Shown here in pieces: positions 8,128-16,873 of a DNA stretch of 64,000 nt. The translations under genes and the position numbers were made by a program. The DNA lies in contig JAEYDD010000028.1 in NCBI GenBank assembly GCA_023404095.1, forward strand, positions 20,843-84,842, written 5' to 3'. This DNA is from Pseudomonadota bacterium. GTDB taxonomy: Bacteria; Pseudomonadota; Alphaproteobacteria; Rhizobiales; Rhizobiaceae. Every line of letters starts with the position of its first letter. Positions within the stretch are counted from its first letter, which is position 1. The notes beneath the pieces were generated by a model that saw only the letters and a program-made list of their open reading frames with translations, had not been told where the DNA came from and did no database searches.

Positions 8128-8598
8128 TCAAAGAAAACCGATCCAGCGTCCGGCGATGACGGCTGCGATCCAGACGAGAAGCGATGTCGCGGCTGCAAGG
8201 CGGAGTGCCGGTCCGGCGGCTCGGCCGGCCAGAACCGCACGCCAGCCTTCGCCCCGATGGGCGACGGCGATATTGGCAAGCCCGAGAGCGATCAGACCCA
8301 GCTTGGCGAGAAAGGCCGGATTGGCGGCATATTCCGCCGGACGGACTGAAAAGAGACAGAGCCCGGTCACGACGGCGAAGGCGAGACCGGCAGCCGCCAC
8401 GCGCGACAGGTAGGGTGCGACGGAGGCGAGAGGGACCTTTGGGGCATAGCCCAGCAGCCGCAGGTCAAGCGCGAGGATCGCCCCGAACAAGGCGCCGATC
8501 GACAGGATATGGGCCGCATTGACGAAGAGATAGAGCGTCGCCGATGCCTTCAGCGCTGCTGCCAGTTTCGAAGTTGCAATCCAGTCCAGCGCCTCCAT
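8128..8598 (-). CDS. DUF6644-like small membrane protein
   Basis: A 156-residue hydrophobic protein with about four membrane helices. It starts with an amphipathic segment (DWIATSKLAAALKASATLY), then NAAHILSIGALFGAILALDLRLLG, a pattern I associate with the DUF6644 family, whose His in the first helix might bind a cofactor. Function unknown. The start follows the stop of the DUF6152 gene by four bases on the same strand, so they are cotranscribed; this pairing recurs in proteobacteria as far as I recall. Confidence 0.65.
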   Translation of the reverse strand: MEALDWIATSKLAAALKASATLYLFVNAAHILSIGALFGAILALDLRLLGYAPKVPLASVAPYLSRVAAAGLAFAVVTGLCLFSVRPAEYAANPAFLAKLGLIALGLANIAVAHRGEGWRAVLAGRAAGPALRLAAATSLLVWIAAVIAGRWIGFL

Positions 8599-8602
8599 GC
8601 GG

Positions 8603-8986
8603 CTAGTTGGTCCGGATCCGCTCCGGGTAGATGTCGAACACCTTGCCGTTGACGGTGATGCGCACCGCCTTCATTCGCTTCTCGCTCTGGTCGAGCGAGC
8701 GGTTGCCGAGGATGACGACCTCGTCGCCCGGCTTGGCGGAGCCCTCGACGAAGCCGGCGCGCTGGGTCTGTCGCGGATTGCCGAGCTCGATCTTCCACAG
8801 CCCGTCGCTCGTCGTCTCGACCTCCAGGGAGGGATGGGGCGGGGCGATCGTGACGGTGCGGATCGTGCCCCGCAGTTCGGATTGCTGCTGCTCGGCCCAA
8901 CTCCAGCCGTGATGGGCGAAAGCTGCGGTTGCCGCCGACACGGCGATCACCGCCGATACGGCCAACGTCGCGTTCAATGGGCGCAT
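8603..8986 (-). CDS. DUF6152-like periplasmic protein
   Basis: A 127-residue exported protein: signal peptide ending AAFA just before HHGWSWAEQQQSELRG, then a small beta-rich domain (RTVTIAPPHPSLEV, GDEVVILGNRS, RMKAVRITVNGKVFDIYPER). This matches DUF6152, whose members carry the HHGW start after cleavage, a possible metal site (inference). I chose the ATG at 8986 since it begins the signal peptide and has GGAGCAGTCC upstream. It is followed at once by the DUF6644 gene. Function not known. Confidence 0.7.
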   Translation of the reverse strand: MRPLNATLAVSAVIAVSAATAAFAHHGWSWAEQQQSELRGTIRTVTIAPPHPSLEVETTSDGLWKIELGNPRQTQRAGFVEGSAKPGDEVVILGNRSLDQSEKRMKAVRITVNGKVFDIYPERIRTN

Positions 8987-9118
8987 GGACTGCTCCTTCC
9001 GTTTCCGTGTGGACTGAAGGTAGCCTACACGCAGAAAACGTCGAGGCAGATCACCATTGATTGATCGCCGGCACCCGGTGCCGAACGGGGTGACGCGTGC
9101 GGCGAAATGGCGATCCCG

Positions 9119-9158
9119 CTCGGCCATACTGACAGTTTCTCGGCCATACTGACAGTTT
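9119..9158. repeat. Perfect 20-bp tandem duplication
   Basis: The unit CTCGGCCATACTGACAGTTT occurs twice without a gap (9119-9138 and 9139-9158), between the DUF6152 promoter side and the 3' end of cysA. It could be a regulator site in tandem for the minus-strand DUF6152 pair, or a recent slip duplication. Confidence 0.9.
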
Positions 9159-9205
9159 AGCGTGCCGGGCCTGCACGCGCCCGCGCACGCTGCGGCTTGG
9201 TCAGG

Positions 9206-10237
9206 TCAGTAGAACAGCTTCCAGCGCGTCGGACGGAACGACAGGACCGCGCCGTTCGAGGCAGCCGCGTCCAGCGGGACCTCGATCTCGACATGACAGG
9301 GCTCATCCTGCGAGCCGAGCTCCACCTCGGCGATGCGGGTGCCGGCAAGGCGGCGGCTGGCGGTGACCGGCCCGGTGAAACAGGGCCCCTCCTGCGCCAG
9401 CGACACGTCCTGGGGACGGAAGAACAGCCGCGCGGCACCGTCGCGCTGGGCCGAAAGCCCGGTCGGCGCGCCGTGGAAAAACACCGCGCCGCCTTCCACC
9501 GTCACCGGCAGGTTGGCGCTCTCGCCAATGAAGGAGAAGACGAAGGGCGAGTTAGGCCGGTCGTAGACATCGTCCGACGATCCGACCTGCTCGATCTTGC
9601 CCTGGCTCATCACCACGACGCGGTCGGCGAGTTCCAGCGCCTCCTCCTGGTCGTGGGTGACGAACACGGTCGTATGGCCGGTCCGGTCGTGGAACTCGCG
9701 CAGCCAGCGGCGCAGCTCCTTGCGCACTTTGGCGTCGAGCGCGCCGAACGGCTCGTCGAGCAGCAGCACCCTCGGCTCGATCGCCATGGCGCGGGCGAGT
9801 GCCACGCGCTGGCGCTGGCCGCCGGAGAGCTGATTGGGGAAACGCTTCTCCAGGCCCGACAACTGCACCATGTCCAGGAGTTCCAGCGCCCGGCGACGGA
9901 TCTCGGCCTTGGGCGGGCGCTGGGCCTTCGGTCGCACGGTGAGTCCGAAGGCGACGTTCTCGGCGACCGTCATATGACGGAACAGGGCATAGTGCTGGAA
10001 CACGAAGCCGACGTTGCGCTCCTGCACGGACTTGTACGAGGCGTCCTCGTTGCCGAAGAAGATGCGGCCCTGTGTCGGCTGCTCCAGGCCGGCGATCAGC
10101 CGCAGCAGCGTGGTCTTGCCGGAACCGGAGGGCCCGAGCAGCGCGATCAGTTCACCGGACTTGATGTCCAGCGAGACGTCGTGCAGCGCCGGGTATAGAT
10201 CGAATTCCTTGCGGATTTTTTCAACGCGAATTTCCAT
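9206..10237 (-). CDS. cysA: Sulfate/thiosulfate ABC importer ATPase CysA
   Basis: CysA hydrolyses ATP to drive sulfate uptake with CysT, CysW and the binding protein. The 343-residue protein has Walker A GPSGSGKTT (about residue 36), signature LSGGQRQRVALARA, Walker B LLLDEPFGALD, H-loop FVTHDQ, and a C-terminal TOBE-like domain. The specificity for sulfate rests on the gene cluster and on the start MEIRVEKIRKEF, typical of CysA. Last gene of the minus-strand sbp-cysT-cysW-cysA operon. Confidence 0.93.
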   Translation of the reverse strand: MEIRVEKIRKEFDLYPALHDVSLDIKSGELIALLGPSGSGKTTLLRLIAGLEQPTQGRIFFGNEDASYKSVQERNVGFVFQHYALFRHMTVAENVAFGLTVRPKAQRPPKAEIRRRALELLDMVQLSGLEKRFPNQLSGGQRQRVALARAMAIEPRVLLLDEPFGALDAKVRKELRRWLREFHDRTGHTTVFVTHDQEEALELADRVVVMSQGKIEQVGSSDDVYDRPNSPFVFSFIGESANLPVTVEGGAVFFHGAPTGLSAQRDGAARLFFRPQDVSLAQEGPCFTGPVTASRRLAGTRIAEVELGSQDEPCHVEIEVPLDAAASNGAVLSFRPTRWKLFY

Positions 10238-10281
10238 ATACGGTCAGCTCTTCCCAGTGTCTTGTCGGTCGTTGTTTCTTG

Positions 10282-11136
10282 TCAGTGCTTCTGGCCGGCC
10301 GACAGTTCGGAACCGTACCGGGTCTCAAGGATCGTCCGCAACACCAGCGTCAGCAGCGCCAGCAGCGCCAGCAGCGAGGCGACGCCGAATGCACCGACGA
10401 CGTTGTAGTCGTTGTAGAGGATCTCGACGTGCAGCGGCATGGTGTTGGTCAGGCCGCGAATGTGGCCGGAGACCACGGATACGGCGCCGAACTCGCCCAT
10501 GGCGCGGGCGTTGCAGAGCAGGACGCCGTAGAGCAGTGCCCATTTGATGTTGGGCAGCGTCACGTACCAGAAGGCCTGCCAGCCATTGGCGCCGAGCGAG
10601 ATCGCGGCCTCCTCGTCGCCTGTGCCCTGATCCTGCATCAGCGGGATCAGCTCGCGCGCGACGAAGGGGAAGGTGACGAAGATCGTCGCCAGCACGATGC
10701 CTGGGACGGCAAAGACCACCTGGACGCCATAGGATTTCAGGAACGGGCCGAGGAACGAATTGGCGCCGAAGAGAAGCACGTAGACCAGGCCGGAGATGAC
10801 CGGAGAGACCGAGAACGGCAGGTCGATCAGCGTGATCAGGAAAGCCTTGCCGCGAAACTCGAACTTCGCGATCGCCCAGGAGGCGGCGATGCCGAACAAG
10901 AGGTTGGCCGGCACGGCGATGGCAGCCACCAGCAGCGTCAGCTTGATGGCCGAGACGGCGTCCGGTTCCTGCAAGGCGGCGACATATTCGCCCCAGCCTT
11001 TGCCGAAGGCCTCCTTGAAGACGATCAAAAGCGGCGTCAGCACGAACAGCGCCAGGAAGGCGAGCACGATGAAAATCAGCGTCCAGCGAACGGGCACACT
11101 TTCGCTGATCGGATTCTTGAAGGCGCTACTGCTCAT
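10282..11136 (-). CDS. cysW: Sulfate ABC transporter permease CysW
   Basis: The 284-residue inner-membrane permease has six predicted helices and the EAA loop region typical of the family (DEEAAISLGANGWQAFWYVTLPNIKWAL). The end LRTILETRYGSE matches CysW proteins. The start at 11136 overlaps the cysT stop by 11 bases, showing tight coupling. It forms the channel with CysT. Confidence 0.92.
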   Translation of the reverse strand: MSSSAFKNPISESVPVRWTLIFIVLAFLALFVLTPLLIVFKEAFGKGWGEYVAALQEPDAVSAIKLTLLVAAIAVPANLLFGIAASWAIAKFEFRGKAFLITLIDLPFSVSPVISGLVYVLLFGANSFLGPFLKSYGVQVVFAVPGIVLATIFVTFPFVARELIPLMQDQGTGDEEAAISLGANGWQAFWYVTLPNIKWALLYGVLLCNARAMGEFGAVSVVSGHIRGLTNTMPLHVEILYNDYNVVGAFGVASLLALLALLTLVLRTILETRYGSELSAGQKH

Positions 11137-11986
11137 AGCCGAACCTCCGCCTGCTCCAGGCCTGGATGACGTTGATGAGGAGAAGCATGAGGAAGGAGAT
11201 GATCAGCATGATGGTCGCGATCGCCGTCGCCGATGCGTAGTCGAATTCCTCGAGGCGGATCACGATCAGAAGCGGGGCGATTTCCGAGACGAAGGGAATG
11301 TTGCCCGCGATGAAGATGACGGAGCCGTACTCGCCGATGCCGCGGGCGAGCGCCAGCGCGAAACCGGTGAGGATCGCCGGCACGAGACCGGGCAGGATCA
11401 CGCGGAAGATGGTCTGGAAGCGGTTGGCGCCGAGCGAGGCGGCCGCCTCCTCGACCTCCCTGCTGATCTCCTGCATCACCGGCTGGACGGTGCGGACCAC
11501 GAAGGGAAGACCGATCGCGATCAGCGCAATGATGATGCCCAGCGGCGTATAGGCGACCTTGATGCCGAGCGGCGTCAGATAGCTGCCAATCAACCCGTTC
11601 GGCGCATAGAGCGCCGTCAGCGCGATACCGGCGACGGCGGTCGGAATCGCGAAGGGAAGATCGACGATGGCATCGACCACCCGGCGGCCGGGAAAGTCGT
11701 AGCGCACCAGCACCCAGGCCGTGATGACGCCGAAAACGACGTTCACCACCGCTGCGATCAGCGCCGTGGAGAAGGAGACCTTCAGGGCTCCGAGCGTGCG
11801 GGCGTCGGTGATCAGGCGAAAGAACTCGAACCAGCCAAGGGCCGCGGAACGCCAGCCGAGTGCAGCCAGCGGAATGAGAATGATGAGCGTCAGGTAGGCC
11901 ACAGTAAACCCGAGCGTCAGTCCGAATCCCGGAATGACGCTCGGGTTTTTCCAATGCCACCGCGCAGCGCTGCGGGCGGATATCAT
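11126..11986 (-). CDS. cysT: Sulfate ABC transporter permease CysT (CysU)
   Basis: The 286-residue permease begins with the characteristic SVIPGFGLTLGFTVAYL segment and carries the EAA loop EVEEAAASLGANRFQTIFRVILP. It pairs with CysW to pass sulfate. It lies 39 bases after the binding-protein gene and overlaps cysW. Odd point: the DNA coding for the N-terminal PSVIPGF region forms, on the opposite strand, a perfect terminator-like hairpin with a T-run (see 11910-11950). Confidence 0.92.
   Translation of the reverse strand: MISARSAARWHWKNPSVIPGFGLTLGFTVAYLTLIILIPLAALGWRSAALGWFEFFRLITDARTLGALKVSFSTALIAAVVNVVFGVITAWVLVRYDFPGRRVVDAIVDLPFAIPTAVAGIALTALYAPNGLIGSYLTPLGIKVAYTPLGIIIALIAIGLPFVVRTVQPVMQEISREVEEAAASLGANRFQTIFRVILPGLVPAILTGFALALARGIGEYGSVIFIAGNIPFVSEIAPLLIVIRLEEFDYASATAIATIMLIISFLMLLLINVIQAWSRRRFGYEQ
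11910..11950 (+). terminator. Terminator-like hairpin antisense to cysT
   Basis: CCCGAGCGTC (11910-11919) pairs with GACGCTCGGG (11937-11946) and is followed by TTTT and TCC on the plus strand. It lies inside cysT, so it would stop only plus-strand (antisense) transcripts. It may be chance. Confidence 0.45.
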
Positions 11987-12025
11987 GTCGTTGTCAGTTC
12001 CCCTCGGTATCAGTTCACCTGGGCA

Positions 12026-13045
12026 TCAGTTCCCGGGCTTGTAGACCTGGTCGAAGATGCCACCGTCGCCGAAGAATTCCGGCTGCGCTTTCTTCCACCC
12101 GCCAAAGGCCTCGATCGTCACGAGTTCAAGCTTCGGAAACTTCTCAAGAAGCTTCTGATCGACGACGGACGGATCCGACGGGCGATAGAAGTTCTTGGCC
12201 GCAAGATTCTGACCTTCCTTGCTATAAAGATACTCGAGGTAGGCATTTGCAAGCTTTTCCGTTCCCTTGGCTTCGGCGTTGCCCTTGACGAGCGCGACCG
12301 GCGGCTCGGCATAGACCGACAGCGTGGGCGCGACGATATCGAACTGGTCGGGGCCAAGTTCCTCCAGCGCCAGCCAGGCTTCGTTCTCCCAGGCAAGCAG
12401 CACGTCGCCGATGCCGCGCTCGACGAAGGTCGTCGTCGATCCGCGGGCACCGGTGTCGAGAACCGGCACGTGCTTGAAGAGCGTGGTGACATATTCGGCC
12501 ACCTTGGCCTTGTCGCCGCCGAACTGCTTGTCGGCCCAGGCCCAGGCGGCGAGGAAGTTCCAGCGTGCGCCGCCGGAGGTCTTCGGGTTGGGGGTGATCA
12601 CCTGGACGTCGTCCTTGATCAGGTCGCCCCAATCCTTGATGCCCTTCGGATTGCCCTTGCGGACGAGGAAGACGATCGTCGACGAATAGGGCGTGGACTT
12701 GTTCGGCAGCAGTTCGCGCCAGTTTTCCGGAATCTTCTTGGTATGCTCGACGATCGCGTCGATATCGGCCTCGAGTGCAAGCGTCACCACATCGGCCTCG
12801 AGACCGTCGATGACCGCGCGCGCCTGCTTGCCGGAGCCGCCATGCGACTGCTGGATCGTGACGTCCTCGCCGGTCTCCGCCTTCCAGTGTGCTGCAAACG
12901 CGGCATTGTATTGCTTGTAGAGTTCACGGGTCGGATCGTAGGACACGTTGAGCAGCGTCGTCTGCGCCCAGGCGCCCGAAACACTGCCGACCGCAAGGCC
13001 AACACCGAGCAGAGCTGCACTTAACCTTTTGGAAAAAATAGACAT
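12026..13045 (-). CDS. sbp: Periplasmic sulfate-binding protein
   Basis: This 339-residue protein binds sulfate in the periplasm and delivers it to CysTW. It has a signal peptide ending GAWAQ, then TTLLNVSYDPTRELYKQYN, the classic start of mature Sbp/CysP, and QQSHGGSGKQARAV, NPKTSGGARWNFLAAWAWA and ARGSTTTFVERGIGDVLLAWENEA, which line the ligand pocket. The ATG at 13045 is chosen because GGGAG stands seven bases upstream and the signal peptide starts there. First gene of the operon; an inverted repeat lies 30 bases upstream. Confidence 0.93.
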   Translation of the reverse strand: MSIFSKRLSAALLGVGLAVGSVSGAWAQTTLLNVSYDPTRELYKQYNAAFAAHWKAETGEDVTIQQSHGGSGKQARAVIDGLEADVVTLALEADIDAIVEHTKKIPENWRELLPNKSTPYSSTIVFLVRKGNPKGIKDWGDLIKDDVQVITPNPKTSGGARWNFLAAWAWADKQFGGDKAKVAEYVTTLFKHVPVLDTGARGSTTTFVERGIGDVLLAWENEAWLALEELGPDQFDIVAPTLSVYAEPPVALVKGNAEAKGTEKLANAYLEYLYSKEGQNLAAKNFYRPSDPSVVDQKLLEKFPKLELVTIEAFGGWKKAQPEFFGDGGIFDQVYKPGN

Positions 13046-13593
13046 TTGCCACTCCCTCATAGCTTTGATGAACAAACTCTATCTAGTTAGTAGAGTTAGT
13101 CAACATTGAAGGCCAACTTCGCAAAAGTGGTTCCCTGCAAAGCGCGGAAGGGCAAAACCGTTCCCACCGAACAGGACCAGGCGACATGCTTCTGCCGGGA
13201 AAACCCCGGCCGGGGAAATGCCACAGGCACCTCAACGAGCGCCGGCAGCGGTCCATTGTGCACAGTTTCGGCGCGTCTGGAAGGCTTCCGCGTCGACGCC
13301 TGTGTGTCATCGTTCCGCCGCGCACGCACAAAGAATGCCGCGCCGGCCGCGGCGCCGCGAAAGCGGCAGACGGCCAGGGACGGAACTGACGCGGCTGGCG
13401 GAGCCGTCGGCGCAAGGCAGTCGTGCCTGCCGCCAGCTTGAATCCGCCCTTGCGCGTAAGGCGGCAGGATTTCTGCCGCAGGCGCGAGATGGAGAGATAT
13501 TTGCTCCGAGCCGAAAGGAATGGAAATCCGTTTTTCTGTCCGCTTGCGAAGGCGCCTGCGATAATCCGGCCAACTTTGGACAGGGCCTTTCCC
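13046..13593. other. Long divergent gap between sbp and cysH
   Basis: The 548 bases hold no convincing gene. They contain the inverted repeat at 13075-13097 next to sbp and a hairpin GCGGCAG-gattt-CTGCCGC (13461-13479) without a T-run about 115 bases before cysH. If cysH is transcribed from near the same operator, its leader would exceed 450 bases. Open frames here lack good start sites and family resemblance. Confidence 0.6.
13075..13097. promoter_or_regulatory. Inverted repeat, probable operator of the sulfate-uptake operon
   Basis: Arms AACTCTA (13075-13081) and TAGAGTT (13091-13097) flank nine bases, TCTAGTTAG. It lies 30 bases before the sbp start, with TATCTA inside as a possible promoter element. 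The size and symmetry fit a dimeric regulator of sulfur genes. Which regulator is not clear. Confidence 0.5.
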
Positions 13594-14343
13594 ATGACTG
13601 CAGTGACGGAACATAGCGCCGCAAAGACGCTCAACGAACAACTCGGCGAACGCGATCTCGCCGCCCGGCTGGCGCTGGTCGCAAGCCTCGGTGGTCGCGC
13701 GGTCTTCACCACCAGCCTCGGCATCGAGGATCAGGTCATCACCGCGGCGATCGGCCTGAACCGGCTGCCGATCGACGTGGCCACGCTTGAGACCGGCCGG
13801 CTCTTCAAGGAGACGGTAGACCTCATGGACGAGACCGAGGAACGCTTCGGCATCGAGATCACCCGCTTCCACCCACAGAAGGACGATCTCGATGAATTCA
13901 TCGCCAAGTACGGCCTGAACGGCTTTTACGAAAGCGTCGAAGCGAGGCATGCCTGTTGTGGCGCGCGCAAGCTGAAGCCGCTTGCGCGCGCACTCGAAGG
14001 GGCATCCTTCTGGATCACCGGTCTGCGCCGCGGCCAGTCCGGCAACCGGGCGGAGACGCCCTTTGCCGAGTACGACGCCGAACGCAACCTGATCAAAGTG
14101 AACCCCCTTGCCGACTGGGACCTCGAGACGATCAACGCCTTCGTGGCCGAGAATGCTGTGCCGGTGAACCCGCTGCACGCGCGCGGCTACCCCTCGATCG
14201 GCTGCGAGCCCTGCACCCGCGCCATCAAGCCGGGCGAGCCCGAGCGTGCCGGCCGCTGGTGGTGGGAAAACGACGAGAAGCGCGAATGCGGTCTCCACGT
14301 TCCCGAAGCCGCGATACCTTCGCTCAATTCCAGTTCTCTTTGA
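13594..14343 (+). CDS. cysH: APS reductase CysH (phosphoadenylyl/adenylyl-sulfate reductase family)
   Basis: CysH reduces activated sulfate to sulfite. The 249-residue protein has two cysteine pairs, Cys121-Cys122 (HACCGARK) and Cys204/Cys207 (GCEPCTR), that bind a [4Fe-4S] cluster, plus the catalytic ECGLH (Cys232). These pairs mark the APS-using enzyme rather than PAPS reductase. The absence of an APS kinase domain in CysN here agrees with that. An upstream in-frame ATG at 13489 exists, but homologues align to MTAV at 13594. First gene of cysHDN. Confidence 0.94.
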   Translation: MTAVTEHSAAKTLNEQLGERDLAARLALVASLGGRAVFTTSLGIEDQVITAAIGLNRLPIDVATLETGRLFKETVDLMDETEERFGIEITRFHPQKDDLDEFIAKYGLNGFYESVEARHACCGARKLKPLARALEGASFWITGLRRGQSGNRAETPFAEYDAERNLIKVNPLADWDLETINAFVAENAVPVNPLHARGYPSIGCEPCTRAIKPGEPERAGRWWWENDEKRECGLHVPEAAIPSLNSSSL

Positions 14344-14383
14344 GGCCGATCGGCCGCACGAATTCTTCCGGAGATAATAACGA

Positions 14384-15337
14384 ATGTCCGACAACCGCAA
14401 CGAGGCGGAAGCCAGGAGCGCAGCGGCTTCCAAGCCACCGCTCGACCCGCACCTGAAGGCGCTCGAAAACGAGGCCATCCACATATTCCGCGAAGTCGCC
14501 GCCGAATTCGAACGGCCGGTGATGCTCTATTCGATCGGCAAGGATTCATCCGTCCTGCTGCACCTCGCCCGCAAGGCCTTCCATCCCGGCCGCGTCCCCT
14601 TCCCGCTGCTGCACGTCAACACGGGCTGGAAGTTCGCCGAGATGATCGCCTTCCGCAACGAGATCGTGAAGCGCTACGACCTCGACCTGATCGAGCACAT
14701 CAACCCGCGCGGTGCTGCCGAAAACATCACTCCGTTCACGCATGGCTCGGCCCGCTATACCGACATCATGAAGACGGAAGCGTTGCGCCAGGCGCTCGAC
14801 GCCGGCAAGTATGACGCGGCCTTCGGTGGCGCGCGGCGCGACGAGGAGGCCAGCCGCGCCAAGGAGCGCATCTACTCCTTCCGCACCCCCGACCACCGCT
14901 GGGACCCGCGCAACCAGCGCCCGGAGCTGTGGAACATCTACAACGGAATGATCAACCGCGGCGAGAGCGTGCGCGCCTTCCCGCTGTCGAACTGGACCGA
15001 GGTCGACATCTGGCGCTACATCCAGGCCGAGAACATCCCGATCGTACCACTCTACTTCGCCGAGAAGCGCCCCTACATCGAGCGCGACGGCATGATGATC
15101 CTGGCCGAGGACCCGCGGCTGGAGCTTCTGCCCGGCGAGACGAAGCAGGAAGGGCTGATCCGCTTCCGCACGCTCGGCTGCTTCCCGCTGACGGGCGCGA
15201 TCCGCTCCACCGCGACCACGCTGGACGACATCATTTCGGAACTCGAGACGGCCACCGTCTCCGAGCGGCAGGGCCGCGCGATCGACCGCGACCAGTCCGG
15301 CTCCATGGAAAAGAAGAAGCGCGAAGGGTATTTCTGA
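14384..15337 (+). CDS. cysD: Sulfate adenylyltransferase small subunit CysD
   Basis: CysD joins ATP and sulfate to make APS, with CysN supplying GTP energy. The 317-residue protein has the PP-loop-like YSIGKDSSVLLHLARKAF (about residue 48), GGARRDEEASRAKERI, and FPLSNWTEVDIWRYI. All are standard. It follows cysH by 40 bases and precedes cysN by one base, so it is a single operon. Confidence 0.96.
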   Translation: MSDNRNEAEARSAAASKPPLDPHLKALENEAIHIFREVAAEFERPVMLYSIGKDSSVLLHLARKAFHPGRVPFPLLHVNTGWKFAEMIAFRNEIVKRYDLDLIEHINPRGAAENITPFTHGSARYTDIMKTEALRQALDAGKYDAAFGGARRDEEASRAKERIYSFRTPDHRWDPRNQRPELWNIYNGMINRGESVRAFPLSNWTEVDIWRYIQAENIPIVPLYFAEKRPYIERDGMMILAEDPRLELLPGETKQEGLIRFRTLGCFPLTGAIRSTATTLDDIISELETATVSERQGRAIDRDQSGSMEKKKREGYF

Positions 15338-15338
15338 G

Positions 15339-16817
15339 ATGACCGCATCCGCCACCGCTACCGTTGCCGCCTTTCCGGCCGTCGAGACCGAACGCGCATC
15401 GCGCGATTCGCGCCCGCTCCGGCTGATCACCTGCGGCAGCGTCGACGACGGCAAGTCGACCCTGATCGGCCGCCTGCTCTGGGATACCAAGGCCGTCAAG
15501 GAAGACCAGGCCGCGACGCTTCAGCGTGATTCCTCCGGCAAGCAGAACGACCTCGGCCTGCCTGATTTCGCGCTTTTGCTCGACGGGCTCCAGGCCGAGC
15601 GCGAACAGGGCATCACCATCGACGTCGCCTACCGCTATTTCTCGACCGACCGGCGCTCGTTCATCGTCGCCGACACGCCCGGCCACGAGCAATATACCCG
15701 CAACATGGCGACCGGCGCCTCGACGGCCGACCTTGCCGTGCTCCTCGTCGACGCCCGCACCGGCATCCTCGAGCAGACCCGCCGTCACGCGACCATCGCG
15801 ACGCTGATGGGCATCCGCCAGTTCGTGCTGGCCGTGAACAAGATCGACCTCACCGGCTACGACCGCGCCCGCTTCGAGGAGATCAGCCACGAGTTCAAGG
15901 AACTGGCGCTGTCGCTCGGCGTCAAGCAGATCACCGCGATCCCGGTCTCCGCACTGAAGGGCGAGAACGTCGTCTATGACGGCCGCGCCTCGATGCCCTG
16001 GTACGAAGGCCCGACGCTGGTGGAAACGCTGGAGAAGGCGACCGTCCGCTCCAACCAGACGGTCGGCTTCCGGCTGCCGGTGCAGCGCGTCTCACGCCCG
16101 GGCGAGAGCTTCCGCGGCTATCAGGGCACGGTCGCCGGCGGTGCGGTCAAGCCCGGCGACAGCGTGGTCGTACTTCCCTCCGGCATGGTCGCCAACGTCA
16201 AGCAGATCGTCACCTTCGATCTCGTGCGCAACGCCGCTGTCGCCGGCGACGCCATTACGCTTGTTCTCGACCGGCAGGTGGACGTCTCGCGCGGCGACAT
16301 GATCGTGTCGATCGACAGCCAGCCGATGACCGGCCGCCGTTTCGACGCCCAGATCGTGGCGCTGCAGCCGGATGGCATCGAGCCCGGCAAGCGCTACTGG
16401 CTGAAGAGCGGCAGTCGCCGCCAGCGCGTCACCGTCGCTCCGGCCAGCCAGCTCGATCTGAAGAGCGGCAAGTGGAACACGGCCGAAGCCCTGCCGATGA
16501 ACGCGATCGGCAAGGTGGCGCTGACCTTCGACGAACAGGCGATCTTCGACACCTACGAGCAGAACCGCACCACCGGCGCCTTCATCCTGATCGACCCGGA
16601 CACGCACAACACGATTGCGGGCGGCATGATCACCGGCCGGCATTCCGAGCTCGGCGGCATCCACAAGGGCGACGAGCGGGTGATCCTGTCGCTGCCCGCC
16701 GATCTCGCCGACAAGCTGATGGCGACCGAGATCTTTTCGAGCCGCCGCCACGACGCAGAGGTGCGCCATACCAATGCCGGCCGCGCGGCAGAACTTCTGG
16801 CCGGCCTCGACGAGTAA
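15339..16817 (+). CDS. cysN: Sulfate adenylyltransferase large subunit CysN (GTPase)
   Basis: CysN is the GTPase that drives APS synthesis. Its 492 residues contain GSVDDGKSTLIGRLLWD (G1), DTPGHEQYTRNM (G3) and NKIDL (G4), followed by two beta-barrel domains as in EF-Tu relatives. The length shows it lacks the C-terminal APS kinase found in NodQ/CysNC fusions; together with the CysH cysteine pairs this means APS is reduced directly. It ends just before a strong terminator. Confidence 0.95.
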   Translation: MTASATATVAAFPAVETERASRDSRPLRLITCGSVDDGKSTLIGRLLWDTKAVKEDQAATLQRDSSGKQNDLGLPDFALLLDGLQAEREQGITIDVAYRYFSTDRRSFIVADTPGHEQYTRNMATGASTADLAVLLVDARTGILEQTRRHATIATLMGIRQFVLAVNKIDLTGYDRARFEEISHEFKELALSLGVKQITAIPVSALKGENVVYDGRASMPWYEGPTLVETLEKATVRSNQTVGFRLPVQRVSRPGESFRGYQGTVAGGAVKPGDSVVVLPSGMVANVKQIVTFDLVRNAAVAGDAITLVLDRQVDVSRGDMIVSIDSQPMTGRRFDAQIVALQPDGIEPGKRYWLKSGSRRQRVTVAPASQLDLKSGKWNTAEALPMNAIGKVALTFDEQAIFDTYEQNRTTGAFILIDPDTHNTIAGGMITGRHSELGGIHKGDERVILSLPADLADKLMATEIFSSRRHDAEVRHTNAGRAAELLAGLDE

Positions 16818-16842
16818 CGCGAACCGGACCTTTCGACAGACC

Positions 16843-16873
16843 AAAGGGGCCCTCGCGGCCCCTTTGCATTTTC
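16843..16873 (+). terminator. Rho-independent terminator after cysN
   Basis: AAAGGGGCC (16843-16851) pairs with GGCCCCTTT (16857-16865), loop of five, then GCATTTT. It ends the cysHDN operon, 26 bases after the cysN stop. Confidence 0.85.

Noticed and set aside
10796..13024. A 742-codon open frame on the plus strand over cysT and sbp
   Set aside because: It runs antisense to well-recognised sulfate transport genes and its predicted protein is low-complexity, arginine-rich and without motifs, as high-GC shadows are.
13489..13593. Earlier start for cysH at 13489
   Set aside because: In frame, but the extra 35 residues do not resemble CysH proteins, which begin near MTAV; ribosome signals are poor at both.
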